From Oreohelix idahoensis (Eukaryota > Mollusca > Gastropoda > Stylommatophora > Oreohelicidae), in the NCBI GenBank assembly GCA_024509875.1, contig JAMPIV010010577.1, positions 614,612-678,611 on the forward strand: a stretch of DNA of 64,000 nt. The letters run 5' to 3'. Under the pieces are notes generated by a model. The model ran no database searches, was not told the origin of the DNA, and saw only the letters and a list, made by a program, of their open reading frames with translations. The stretch's first letter is position 1, and each line of letters begins with the position of its first letter. Position numbers and translations under genes: made by a program. Of this stretch, positions 37,453 through 48,650 are shown piece by piece.

Positions 37453-39353
37453 CTAAGTGTTACATTCACAACACCGAGACAATCTCTCGCAACCAGTAAC
37501 ACTATCAGCAATAGTATTTGATATACCACTGTTATTGTTACCTCGTTTATCTCTATTACAACTGACTCTGGGCTCATGTTGAGCAAAGTTAGCATACTTG
37601 CCCTTATTATTTGTTACATGATGAAAATATTTATTACTACAGTTGCTTTGTTTACCAACAATGACTCTAGTCTTTAGCTGTGCCAAGTTACTCTGGTGAT
37701 GTAGAGAAACATGTGGAGAGCTATTATCTCTCTTTATATTATAGTTAATTCTTTTATTATGAGAAATGTTATGTCTATAACCCAAGTTAGCATTGTTGTT
37801 GTTAACATATCTTCTTTGACAAAATTGTCCACTAGACAGGACTTGCGTTCCAGTAGCAAAATCATCACTAGATTGATAGTTTCTCTTACAGTTATTTTTA
37901 CTATAACTTACAGAATTCTTCGGATCAAAATGTTGAAATCCGCTAAATTGTTTACAATTCCTTGGAGAATCAAAATTACCACTTGATAAACTCCCTTGGT
38001 ATTGTCTAATCTTGTGATTATATCTCTTACCATAACTGTTCTCCTTTTAATCTTTAGGAATATGTTTACCAATCCCGTCAAACTGGCTGTGCTGAGTTTG
38101 ACAAGTAACTGGACCCTTAGAATGTTTATTTTCCTGCCCATAGTGGGTTTCATTCCTGGAAAAAGTAGTACTATGTTTATTCCCTGTTACAAGTTTATCA
38201 GAATCTTTATTAGCCTGACGCCAAGAATTATCAATAGAGTCACTAGTACCACTAGCACTGAGAAAGTTGTATTTCCCACGAAAAAATCTATATTTACCAT
38301 GTATGGCCTGTCTATGAGCAAAACGTGTATGGGGATGCCTTTTCGCCACTTTCTGTCTATCACTGTCAACATTGACAGAAGACCACATTTTGTTGTTTAA
38401 AACAATGTCAAGCAGGCCATTTATTCTTCTCCTTGCATCCGCAATTTCCTTATCTCTAAGTGAAATCTTTTCACTTAACCTTTTATTTAACTCCTTAACA
38501 GCCAAAACTTTGCAAGTTTCTTCTGCCAGTAATTTCTCAAACTTAATCAATTTGTCTTTCTCCACCATTAACTCTTCCACTCTCTCTTTATCATGAACCT
38601 CAATCTCACTATCATGGCCATTCGTAAGCCTATCAACCTTCTCTAGGGATATGGTATCCTTTTTTTTTAATTTGGCGACCAAGAATCGCATTGTCACTTA
38701 ACAGATCAGTAAGTGTTTCACTACACAACTTCTCATATTTCCCAATCTGAACTTCTAATTTTCCACAAGTCTCCCTCTTCTCTTGAACTTCTTCAGTTAG
38801 ATTTCTAATCTCGCCATTTTTTTTCATCCATTCGAGCTTCCACTTCTTTAATTTTGCATAATGCAGAGTCTAATGCTGCTCGAACACTAGCAAGCTCAGA
38901 ATTTGATTTACATAAATCACTTGTAAGTTTAGATAAATTTTCCTGAAGTTTACTCTCTTCAGCTTTACCCTTTAAGCAATTTTTTCTTTCCTGTCTGTTG
39001 AATTTTACTTTCTCATCTTCTAACTTCTTTTCCTGATTGTCAGAAATGTCACAATGAATTATATTGTGTATTCCCCTCGTTATGTGATCGTGTTTAACAT
39101 TAATATATTTGTGCACGAATCCACGAAATTCCCAAAGCAACAAATCCGCTAACTCTTTAGCCATCATTAAATGAGGATGAGACTTAAAATTCGCCTCAGC
39201 AAAATCTATTAGCGCTCTCGACGCATTTACCATAAATCTGTCCATTACGTATTCTTCCAGTTCTGTTCCTTGTAATTTCTCAAAATTTTTACCTTCTTGA
39301 AATAAATATTCCAATAAAGGCCTGATATCCTCAGGATCTATCTCATCATCCAT
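37453..39353 (-). pseudogene. Gag-like protein of the gag-only LTR element, frameshifted
   Basis: The start at 39353 gives MDDEIDPEDIRPLLEYLFQE, then a helical N-terminal domain (VMDRFMVNASRALIDFAEANF, LADLLLWEFRGFVHKYI). A long coiled coil rich in E/K/L follows, in three frames: 39353-38805, 38827-38633 and 38697-38047. After a TAA at 38047-38049 the last frame continues, Asn/Ser/Lys/His-rich and basic, to 37453. The frameshifts sit at T8 (about 38815) and T10 (about 38660) runs, so indels or sequencing errors explain them. Total length ~630 residues. I recognise no named Gag family and no CCHC knuckle; near the end is a Cys cluster, CERLSRCCEC. Gag role is inferred from position and architecture. 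Confidence 0.6.
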
Positions 39354-39859
39354 CGTGATCTGCTTACTCAGTCAACCATATCAAATCAATTATCTTTTTT
39401 TTTTTTTCTTTTTTTTTTCTTTTTTTTTTAAGAAATTGCAATTGTTCCTAATTACTGTCAGATCAATTTTTGTTCACAGAACCTTTATGTGGTCATATCC
39501 ATATCATGGAAGTCAACATATGCCAATAGCCATAAATTATCTATGCATTAAATTCTTCTTATATGTCATTATAGACATAAACAACAACAACAACAGAATA
39601 AAATATGCATAGAATTCAGAAGGCCTGATGACATGCGTGAAATGACACAATTTACACAACAAAAAAATCACTTATCTGTCAATATTCCATTCCCTTCCGC
39701 CAAGACCTTGAATATCACATAATTCTGACGCTAAAAATAGTCGGACTGTATCGATAACGTTATTATTCTTCCGACTGTTGAATATTCTCTCACATTAGAG
39801 AAACTCTTATCACGCGAATGTCATATCCATTCGTTCCAACTTGATGACTGGTCCACCAC

Positions 39860-41212
39860 TGTTGCAAACGTGGGGTGAAATTATTATTAGTGGTACTACA
39901 AAGTTGTGGGCTGATGTGATAAATGAGGTGACGAAGTGAGTGTGTATTTAGAACAGTCACTCACAGTAACGTACACCACGAGTCATGGAATGGCGTAACG
40001 GCATGTGACAGTGAATAACAGTTTATTTACATCACCACACGTTAACATTGAATACACACATAGTCAAATTACAAGTCATAGCAATACAATACTCCACTTC
40101 TCAGCTACTCCACTTCCCAGCATCATCCAAGATACTCTTAAATATTCATCAGCAGATATATCAAGGCCTAAAGTCCTCACGACTCACTTTTGCGCTATAA
40201 TACTGCACACAGCAGTTAACATAAATAATGGCCTAAAGTCCTCATGACTCACTTCTGCGCTATAATACTGCACACAGCAGTTAACATAAATAATGGCTTA
40301 AAGTCCTCATGACTCACTTTTGCGCTATAATACTGCACACAGCAGTTAACATAAATAATGGCCTAAAGTCCTCATGACTCACTTCTGCGCTATAATACTG
40401 CACACAGCAGTTAACATAAATAATGGCTTAAAGTCCTCATGACTCACTTCTGCGCTATAATACTGCACACAGCAGTTAACATAAATAATGGCCTAAAGTC
40501 CTCATGACTCACTTCTGCGCTATAATACTGTACACAGCAGTTAACATAAATAATGGCCTAAAGTCCTCATGACCCACTTCTGCGCTATAATACTGCACAC
40601 AGCAGTTAACATAAATAATGGCCTAAAGTCCTCATGACTCACTTCTGCGCTATAATACTGCACACAGCAGTTAACATAAATAATGGCCTAAAGTCCTCAT
40701 GACTCACTTCTGCGCTATAATACTGCACACAGCAGTTAACATAAATAATGGCCTAAAGTCCTGATGACTCACTTCTGCGCTATAATACTGCACACAGCAG
40801 TTAACATAAATAATGGCCTAAAGTCCTGATGACTCACTTCTGCGCTATAATACTGCACACAGCAGTTAACATAAATAATGGCCTAAAGTCCTCATGACTC
40901 AGTTCTGGGGAATACTGGCCTGTACATATCAAGTATCCACTTATCCCATAAACACAGCGAAAACCATCGCTGGACATACTCTTTGCTCTACGTAGGAATA
41001 CATCTTGGAAAATACAGCAGGGCTCGACCCGTCCCGGACGACGCCCAAACACAGACTCTCCTCGGAACACACTGTTCTTGATATAAACATTCTAACATAA
41101 ATCTAAATAAGCCTCATAGCTAAACAAGGACTCAAGCAACGTAACTCAGAATCTACCTTGTCCAAAAAACATATTCAGGATTACTGCCCTTGCATAGGAT
41201 CAACTCGCAACA
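39860..41212 (-). repeat. 5' LTR of the gag-only element
   Basis: 1353 bp with the same termini as the 3' LTR. It holds about 11 full 65-bp units plus a partial one (40165-40905), but lacks the ~154-bp segment between ctcctcgg and ctgttcttgatata. Outside these two differences the LTRs are almost identical. Confidence 0.93.
40165..40905. repeat. 65-bp tandem array in the 5' LTR
   Basis: The same unit as in the 3' LTR, with regular starts every 65 bp from 40165 (40230, 40295, 40360 and on to 40880). It lies upstream of the AATAAA in element orientation, the position of a U3 enhancer, and nearly every unit has tgactca. Confidence 0.95.
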
Positions 41213-41420
41213 CTCTTAAATATAGATGCAGTTGTCGACGTTTGCATACAGCCAGTTTGTTGACAAGCTCTTAAAAATAGACTGCAGTTGTCAACGTTTG
41301 CATACAGCCAGTTTGTTGACAAGCTCTTAAATATAGACTGCAGATGTCAACGTTTGCATACAGCCAGTTTGTTGACAAGCTCTTACATATAGACTGCAGT
41401 TGTCAATGTTTGCGTAAATT
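41213..41420. repeat. 56-bp minisatellite, right part of the split array
   Basis: Continues from the middle of a unit (ctcttaaatatag) and contains nearly four units with the same ttgtcaacgtttgcatacag core, the last one degraded. Confidence 0.93.
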
Positions 41421-41763
41421 AGGTCTGTCCTAAAACGTTTGCTGGGCGATATTGTTGTTCCCTTTCTGCATTAAGGTAAGTTTTGATACGTTTTAATGAT
41501 GCGGTAAACACTTGTTTGTCTGCTTCAGCGAAGAAGATAAGAAAAAGGAAAAGGACCACGTTACACGCTCATTGAAGCATATTTGGAATATGGTGTTAGG
41601 TCCATATTTTCTTGACCATCGGCACACTAGGGGTGACGTGGTCAGCATCCCTTGATCTGCAGTAATGGTCCCCTAAAGGCCAGAAATTCGAGAAAAAAAG
41701 ATGAGTTTTGTGAAAATAACAACCTTCGCTCAAGATTACTCTTTCCAGTGATGTAAATACGAG

Positions 41764-41764
<1 letters not shown>
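41421..41764. other. Unassigned spacer
   Basis: Nothing recognised between the minisatellite and the (TA)n block. Confidence 0.4.

Positions 41765-41856
<92 letters not shown>
41765..41856. repeat. (TA)n microsatellite, ~92 bp
   Basis: Dinucleotide run with one interruption (ataata) near 41812. Confidence 0.97.
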
Positions 41857-41861
<5 letters not shown>

Positions 41862-42819
41862 CCTGATCTCATTTTCATCTTCTAGCTGCTCCCTATGGAA
41901 CATAGATCTACCATTGATATTGGTTTCTTGTGACAAATCTGGCACGAGTCACCTGCTCGTACAGTGGTGGTTTATGTGGCACGTTTTGTATATGTTGAGG
42001 TTGCGAACTATGGGGGTGATTGTGAAGAAAGTGTGACATATTGGATGGAATGGAAGAATAAAATATACAGATATCTATATGATAAATGTACGAGTTCGAA
42101 GGAACTGCTTCTCCTCGGGAAATAGTCTATAAGAAATCACTAATGCAAAGAGAATTCTGGCAACTAAACAGGATTTTTCAGGACGATGAATTCTTTATCA
42201 GGAATCCTACAAATGGACTATGTAAAGTACATAAGGTTGAGAAAGGAAATTTGGTGTCCAGCCACATTGAATAAAACATCTCGACTCACTGTAAGTTAGT
42301 TTAATTATGGCTCAGCTCCCAGGGTGTAGATTTTTGTTAAAAAAACAAAAAAATAGATCAATTAAAATTGACAAGAAAAAAACAGACTCTATTAAATAAT
42401 ATTAAAATGTTAAATTTAGAAAACAATATATATTCTCACAACTCTTCAAGATTTATAAATTAAACAAAAATATGTACTCTTAGGTTTAGAAAAAAAAGCA
42501 ACTGTTATGGTCATCATATGGACAAGGAGATCTTTCCTATGATATTTTGCGGGTATGTGTTTTACTCATCTCCTCAATGTCTTTAGTAGCTGATGAGATG
42601 GTTTTTGATCGGACTCTCTTGGTTTGGTCTGTCCCAGCACTGAGGTACAGTTAAACAATTCTATGGTTTCAGAGGGTGGCAGAGTTTACTTCCCTGGACT
42701 CAGTGCACATCACAAACACGGATGGAGTAAGTCAGGCCTGCGGAATATATTTTCTGCTTACTGGACTACGACTCGGGTTAGAGTCATCTGATATGATAGC
42801 CTAGAGTTGTACTCTAGTA
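41857..42819. other. Unassigned DNA
   Basis: No supported gene. A short frame at 42086-42274 has no recognisable motif. Confidence 0.35.
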
Positions 42820-42945
42820 TGGGATGGTTGGTAAGGAATGGGTTACATGGTTGGTAGGGTATAGTTTGGTTTGGTATGGTAACCTGGTTGACAGGATATG
42901 GTTGGTATGGTAACCTGGTTGATAGGGTTTGGTTGGTAGGAGTAA
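42820..42945. repeat. GGTATGGTT-type impure minisatellite
   Basis: Variants of ggtatggtaacctggttga repeat at about 42875 and 42908, within a longer ggttggtagg-rich tract. Confidence 0.75.
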
Positions 42946-43224
42946 ACTTTGCTACCGTGGACTCGTAACCTGGTTTGTACCCTGGATCCGTAACTTTGTT
43001 GGAATGGAGGATGAACAAATTGAAGTACCAGTAGTAGTGTTTCAAGAGCAATCATCTCCTATGTCTGATGGGCTATAAGCGTCCATCATAAATCAAATTA
43101 AAACAGTCATAGCTAACATTCAAAAACAAAGTGTTATATAGTATCTATGAAATACTCATATTTAACTGACATTATAAGCGTATCTGGAGTTCTCAACCTC
43201 TATCTGACTGTCTGGTTAATTACT

Positions 43225-43530
43225 CCAGTGGTTTTCCCCATGCGAGCAGTGAGTTTCACAAACTGTTATGTTAGGGACTGAGGTCATCAAATGTCTGATA
43301 ACCACTGGTTCACATTGTGCCCGTAGTTCAGTATCTCAATTTTGGTGTCATTGTCACCATTGGCTTGAGAACCACTGGGTTATAGTTTAGTTTTCCATGC
43401 TGTAGTAAAGACTTTTGGAGGTCATGGCTGCCAAGGTCTGAGAACCACTGATTTACATTTTTGCCACTTGAGCAGTAAATCATTTTAAGGGTAGTCGTGA
43501 TCTCAAGGGCTTGAGAACCACTGGCGTACA
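43225..43530. repeat. ~72-bp diverged tandem repeat carrying a hAT-terminus-like motif
   Basis: The word ttgagaaccactgg or close variants appears at about 43297, 43365, 43439 and 43511, spaced about 70-74 bp, with an inverted ccagtgg at 43225. Reverse-complemented it is ccagtggttctcaa, like the terminal inverted repeats of many hAT transposons. Confidence 0.65.
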
Positions 43531-46130
43531 TGTTGTCAGTCAAGTGATAAATTCATTAAATAGCTAAATAATTGTAAACATTCTTAAAGTTCTGGTTCCT
43601 GACAAAAAAAATAATTCATATAACTGATAATAGAACAGTTCTTCACTCATCAAACATGATGCATTCTAAGTGCATTAAAAGCATATAAAGAATATTCCTT
43701 GATGAAAACACTTATGTCCAATATGAGTCAAAGAGATAAGAAATGTGACTGAGAACACACTTATCAAGTTTGTTGTCTTGGCAAAGGTCAATGGAACATA
43801 TAAGAAATAGAAAGTACAAGGACTACTATGATACTTTCTGTTCTGCTTAGTTCAGTAATACAAATCCAAAAGTAACAATAAAATTATACATCAACTATTT
43901 AACCCTGTCGTATTTCTGCCATGATGTGAGAAGAAGATCAGTGATTAATTATGACTTCAGTGAACTCATACACTAGAAATAATTGAGTAATATGTAAATT
44001 TGCAAATAACAATTTATGTCACTGAAATAAAAATACGTTTAAAAAGTTATTTGTTAGATCACTTACTCGCTCGAACGATGCACTATGGATTTAGCAAAGG
44101 TAGCCGCGCTCCAGGGCTCATTAGCTCACGTCTTCTGCCCTGGACAGTTACAAGTAGAATGTCTTTAAATGTCCCTTCAAGAATTTTCTACTGGCCTTCC
44201 TGTTGACCTGTTTCTGGCATCGTTCCACCTGCACTCACATACACACACAACAATTTGTGTGGGAACATGGTCGCAGGTAGATTCAACTACTTCATTTTAA
44301 ACTGGTCCACGTTTTCACTGTGCAGGTGTACGGCCGAGTTTTCCCCCCCCCCCCCCCCCCCTTGATTTACTACGTATTATTTTTATTTACCTGCAAAATG
44401 CACACATAAAATAAGAAAATGTACATGTTACAACTTACCCCGTCACTATGAATTAATACTATATCCAGAGTTTGATGTACAGAGTGGCCATAGTATGTCC
44501 TGAAAATTTTTAAGATGCAGTCTTTTCCAAGTGAGATAACGTTACTTGTTAAAGTACATCCTACCTTTTAACACTTCAGGAATATTTCCTCGGATTTGTG
44601 GCACGAAGTATTATAAAAGAAAGTTTCTACATTTAACTTTACACGTTACTTCTAATAACTTTGGCCCATCCTATAATGGAATTCTTATTACTAACTCCTA
44701 TTGTAGCATCTGGTCTCATTGCCGAAGATAGAAATGCAGTGGGACATCTTTAAAACACTCAGATTTTCAAAGTTAGAATTTCAACCTAGTTAATTTCTTT
44801 TGGTTGCAACCCAGTTACAGTTTAGTTTAGTATATTTTCTATTTTAAGCCAACCAAAAAGTAAGGCGTCTTATTTTAGTGCATTTTCCACCAACACATCG
44901 TTTGTTGTGTAGTACGAGTCGTTTGTCTACATAGATGGATAGTATTACTAATTATTTACTTCGTCATTGATTGTAGATGTAACTAATTTTCACCTTCACA
45001 GAAAGAATGCTATAATATTTCTTGCCCCTCTTCTTCAAGGTTGTTATCTCTTCTTCCCATCTCTATTGATTACGATAATATGCCTTGCTGGAAATAATTA
45101 TGTCACTTGCTCTGCCTTAATTCTTCCACATGGTTGTAATCAAGATAAACTTGGGATTTGTCTTTATTTTTGTGAGCCTTGCTTGTAAATTAAAAACTCG
45201 TTATCTAAAATTACCATCATTCCTTGCTATTCGGAAACATCTATTAATCCACCATCAGACTTGACGCAAGCAATAAGCTAGCTTATATATCACTTGGCTG
45301 TGTCTTAAGCGAACACTACGCCGGCGAATAAAGAACAATCAATGCAGTTTTAATCTTTATCGAACCCCCTACCTTTGCTAAGCGGTGACTTTATCATGTC
45401 TGGCTAAGCAGGTAAAATATGGGATGGCTTTCGCAAAATGTTATCGGAAATTACTGGCATAGTATAGTGAAGCATAGTAGTCACAGGAAAAATCAACGAA
45501 TGAATTAAGACTGTCGTCACAAGGGTACAGGCGTCTTATTCTTTTTTTAATCTCTGAAGAGACTTCTGTCGTCTTTTACGGGCATACAGTGCAATACATT
45601 TATAAAAACGAACTTCGTTTTCTCCTTTCTTGCTCCCTACTGAGCATATGTCCACGACTACAGTTGGTCACATGCAGGAAGTCGGCATCAAAGCAAGCTC
45701 ATACACTTGCCAGGATGGAATCCATTGAAGGTCATTACATAGAGGCCTTCGCTCCGGGTAGTTTTCGAGGGTCTCTAAGATGACAAAGAATAGGCCTACT
45801 GGTAACTCAAGCGTTTGGTAAAACGCGACAAACATCATTTTGTACTTACGGCTGGCAATCTCATCAATTAGAAAAAATTGCTAGAGAAGCCACTGCTCTA
45901 AGAGCATGTGAAAGCTTTGATACATTTGTAAGCAAGGGGTCCAGTTTCAGTGGTGGATCCATGCTCCATGAACAGTAAAAAGGAAAATGGTGATGATGGT
46001 GATGATTATTAGGATAGTGATACGTCGGTTTTACGTGGCTTAGGTGTTGGACGGTGTAGTGGTTTTGATGGTATTGTATGATTGTGATATTACTTAGTGT
46101 GATGCATGAGGTCAGCTGTGAAGGCTCCTG
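43531..46130. other. Unassigned DNA with a C homopolymer
   Basis: AT-rich and without a supported gene. A run of 19 C lies at 44343-44361. The right end may belong to the 3' LTR of the next element, whose outer edge I could not define. Confidence 0.35.
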
Positions 46131-48494
46131 AGATAAATGTAGCTGTGAATTTACAGAAGGCCCTTCTTGCTACCACTACGACCTCATACCTATCTTTTTT
46201 TTTTTTTACTACTGAATGTGGCTACGTTAAGATTCTAGGGTAATGATATGTAATGTGTTGTGGTAGTTTACATACACACACACAGATATTAACAAGTCTA
46301 ATAATATTAATAAAATGTTACAACACACTGAACTAACTCAAGCTGTGTAAAATTTTGATAGTAAATTTTCTTTAAATTTATTTGTTCTGAACCAAGGTTT
46401 TATTTTGGTCAGAACATATAAAAGGTTTTGAAATTTTGAATAAAATGCATGAATATAATGGGCATAATCAATAAAAGGGTGTACATCTGTATTTTGCAAG
46501 ACTAGTTAATATTTCTACTGTTTATCTTTTAAATTTATCTGGGAGAATGATGAACGGATGTGCTGTTGGGGTGGCCTCATCACTCCCTGTCTATGGCTAC
46601 TAACATTGTCCCTTTATTGATGGGAATATAGTTAGTGTGTTTAGAAACGAAGTTGGTGAAATCTCAGCAGGCCAGCCGCTCACGTATCTGAATGAGTAGT
46701 TCTGGTGCTGGAATCTGGTGCTGGAATCTGGTGCTGGAATCTGGTGGCCCCGCCTCTCCGTGCTTGGGGGCAAATATCAGGAGTCTGGTGGCCCCACCTC
46801 TCCGTGCTTGGGGGCAAAATAAGGCTGCTCTGCCAAAATATTATACTGCACGGGTCCACTCGTGTATTATTCAACACATCATTTGACACCACTTTGGTGC
46901 CAAATAAAAAACTCACAGTTCTGAAATAAAAGTATTGGTCATGTGTCAGAACTCTACCTCCTGAGCCACTACTACACTCAACATTATACAACAACACCAC
47001 ATAGACAGGGTCAGATCTCTCTGACCATACAGCACACCTTACCAAGTTGGTTTCACATAGGATAAGTTCCCCCAGACTACATATTCGGAAATATGTTTAT
47101 TAGCTTCTTGCCATAGAATAGGATAGGTGATATGTTTCACTGATCTCAACCCTTGATCCGCCTTTCATAATCCTTGCTGGCGTTTATGTATTTTGTTTAT
47201 CTCTAGACCCTGAACTGGGGCGGGGGGTCTAGAGCGAATCCTTACTTGTTGTAAGGGCTAGATTTTGATATGGCAGTATCAAATCACTCGAAACATTAAA
47301 CAAATATTAAAATGTACAAAGAAATACTTTCAGTCTTACCAGAATTATGAATATAGAACACAGTATATACTAGCAAAACTCAGCTGAGCTGCTGGCTTTA
47401 GTATGGCGTCCCTCTAAATATTTCAATTAGCTTCTGGGATTTACACCATTAAATAATTACTGTGTCTAAACCACTGGACAACTATATGCAGAATGGCAAA
47501 GATGCGCGTCTGAGCGCCGATAATATGTTTTATCTGTGGCCAATCAGCGCGCTTTTTTCTTTTTTTCAAATTCAAAACCCCTTTCCAAAACGTCAATTCA
47601 GTCATACCTCAGTCAAGTATGTAATATTTGTCTGTTGGTCCGTCTGTCTCTACTTGCGTTTCACAAAAAAAAAAACGTTGGTTCTTTTGTTTTTTTTGAA
47701 CCAACTCTGCATATTTCCTCCCCTACACAATAGATTTTTGCCTTTAAAAAAGTTATTATTTTTAGCCACCACTGTCCGCTACTTTCCCCTCTCTTTCATT
47801 CTAACTAGACGTTTTTAGCACTTGCGTCTCAAGGCTACAATTTTTTGAAAATTAGTGACATTTTTTGTTTCAATGCAGTCGCGACGTCTGATGGAATGAA
47901 CAACACAGTCTTTTGTCAATATCTTTTCTTATTATCTATCCGTCTGTAATAAATGAAAGCATATTATTTCACTGCTCAAGATGGGCCATCCGGCCAGCTA
48001 GGTTTTATATTCCTAACATTATTATTAAGAAAAAGTTACTTTTCAAGGTTAGTTGTTTTTTATTAAATATGTTCTATATCATCTTCTGTAAGGCGTTTTG
48101 CCGCTGAATTCAAATAAACGGACTAAGTTATCGCAAAAAGCGTCCAAGAAATGACTGTGGCGTATATAATAGCTAAGGTCCCTTTTGTCGATTTCTTTAC
48201 CTTGTGTCAACTTGGGGACGTGAATTTTTTTTTTTTTCCCCCAATTGCGTCTTTTTAACCTTTCTAGTTTTAAGAACGTGTTCCGTCATATTTTTCCTTT
48301 TGATCTCCTTTCTCATCCCGTTCCCAGGGTAAATGTTTTGCTTTCACGTCTAGCAAATTAATTTCCATGGCGGGTGGTGACCGCGGCCCTGGCGATCATT
48401 GTACTCGAGTAACTTACGCCATCATTTTTTTTATCCCTAACTTTTAATTTTTGGAGTTATTTTAACGTTGTAATCACGTTTAATTTTACCACAC
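46131..48494 (-). repeat. 3' LTR of the second Gmr1-type element (outer edge uncertain)
   Basis: The inner edge follows the purine tract GGGGAGATG on the minus strand, giving an LTR start TGTGGTAAAATTAAACG at about 48494. Sequence at 48085-48494 matches 55470-55922 (aagcgtccaagaaatgactg, ggagttattttaacg), and 46131-46330 matches 52877-53100 (ataaatgtagctgt, ctacgttaga). The LTR is therefore at least 2.36 kb, long for this group. The true outer end may be lower than 46131; no target duplication was found. Confidence 0.7.
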
Positions 48495-48650
48495 ATCTCC
48501 CCACTTGAAAACATGCCTACGGCAAGTTCCAAAATTCCAAAAAAAAAACCAGTGATACACATAGACAAAAATCACTCCTCACACCTGCCACTACTCTAAT
48601 TTTGATCACAGGGGTGCCTACTGAGGAAATCTGCAACCGACATTCACGAC

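Larger units (their letters stand above)
34200..41217 (-). mobile_element. Complete 7.0-kb gag-only LTR element (TR-GAG-like)
   Basis: LTRs at 34205-35515 and 39860-41212 begin tgttgc and end gcaaca. The 5-bp duplication ctctt flanks the pair (34200-34204 and 41213-41217) and falls inside a minisatellite unit that reads straight through when the element is removed. Sense is minus, judged by the gag-like frame and by a purine tract (GGATGTGTGGGAAAA) next to the 34205-35515 LTR, which is therefore the 3' LTR. The 4.34-kb interior encodes one Gag-like protein and no protease, RT, RNase H or integrase that I can see. Gag-only LTR elements are known in plants as TR-GAGs; it would need enzymes from an autonomous relative. 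Confidence 0.9.

Noticed and set aside
34266..41070. The two arrays of 65-bp repeats as a CRISPR array
   Set aside because: Units are contiguous tandem repeats without unique spacers, in a eukaryotic LTR.
42585..42640. Hammerhead-like word ctgatgag
   Set aside because: No flanking stems or GAAA core in the right arrangement.
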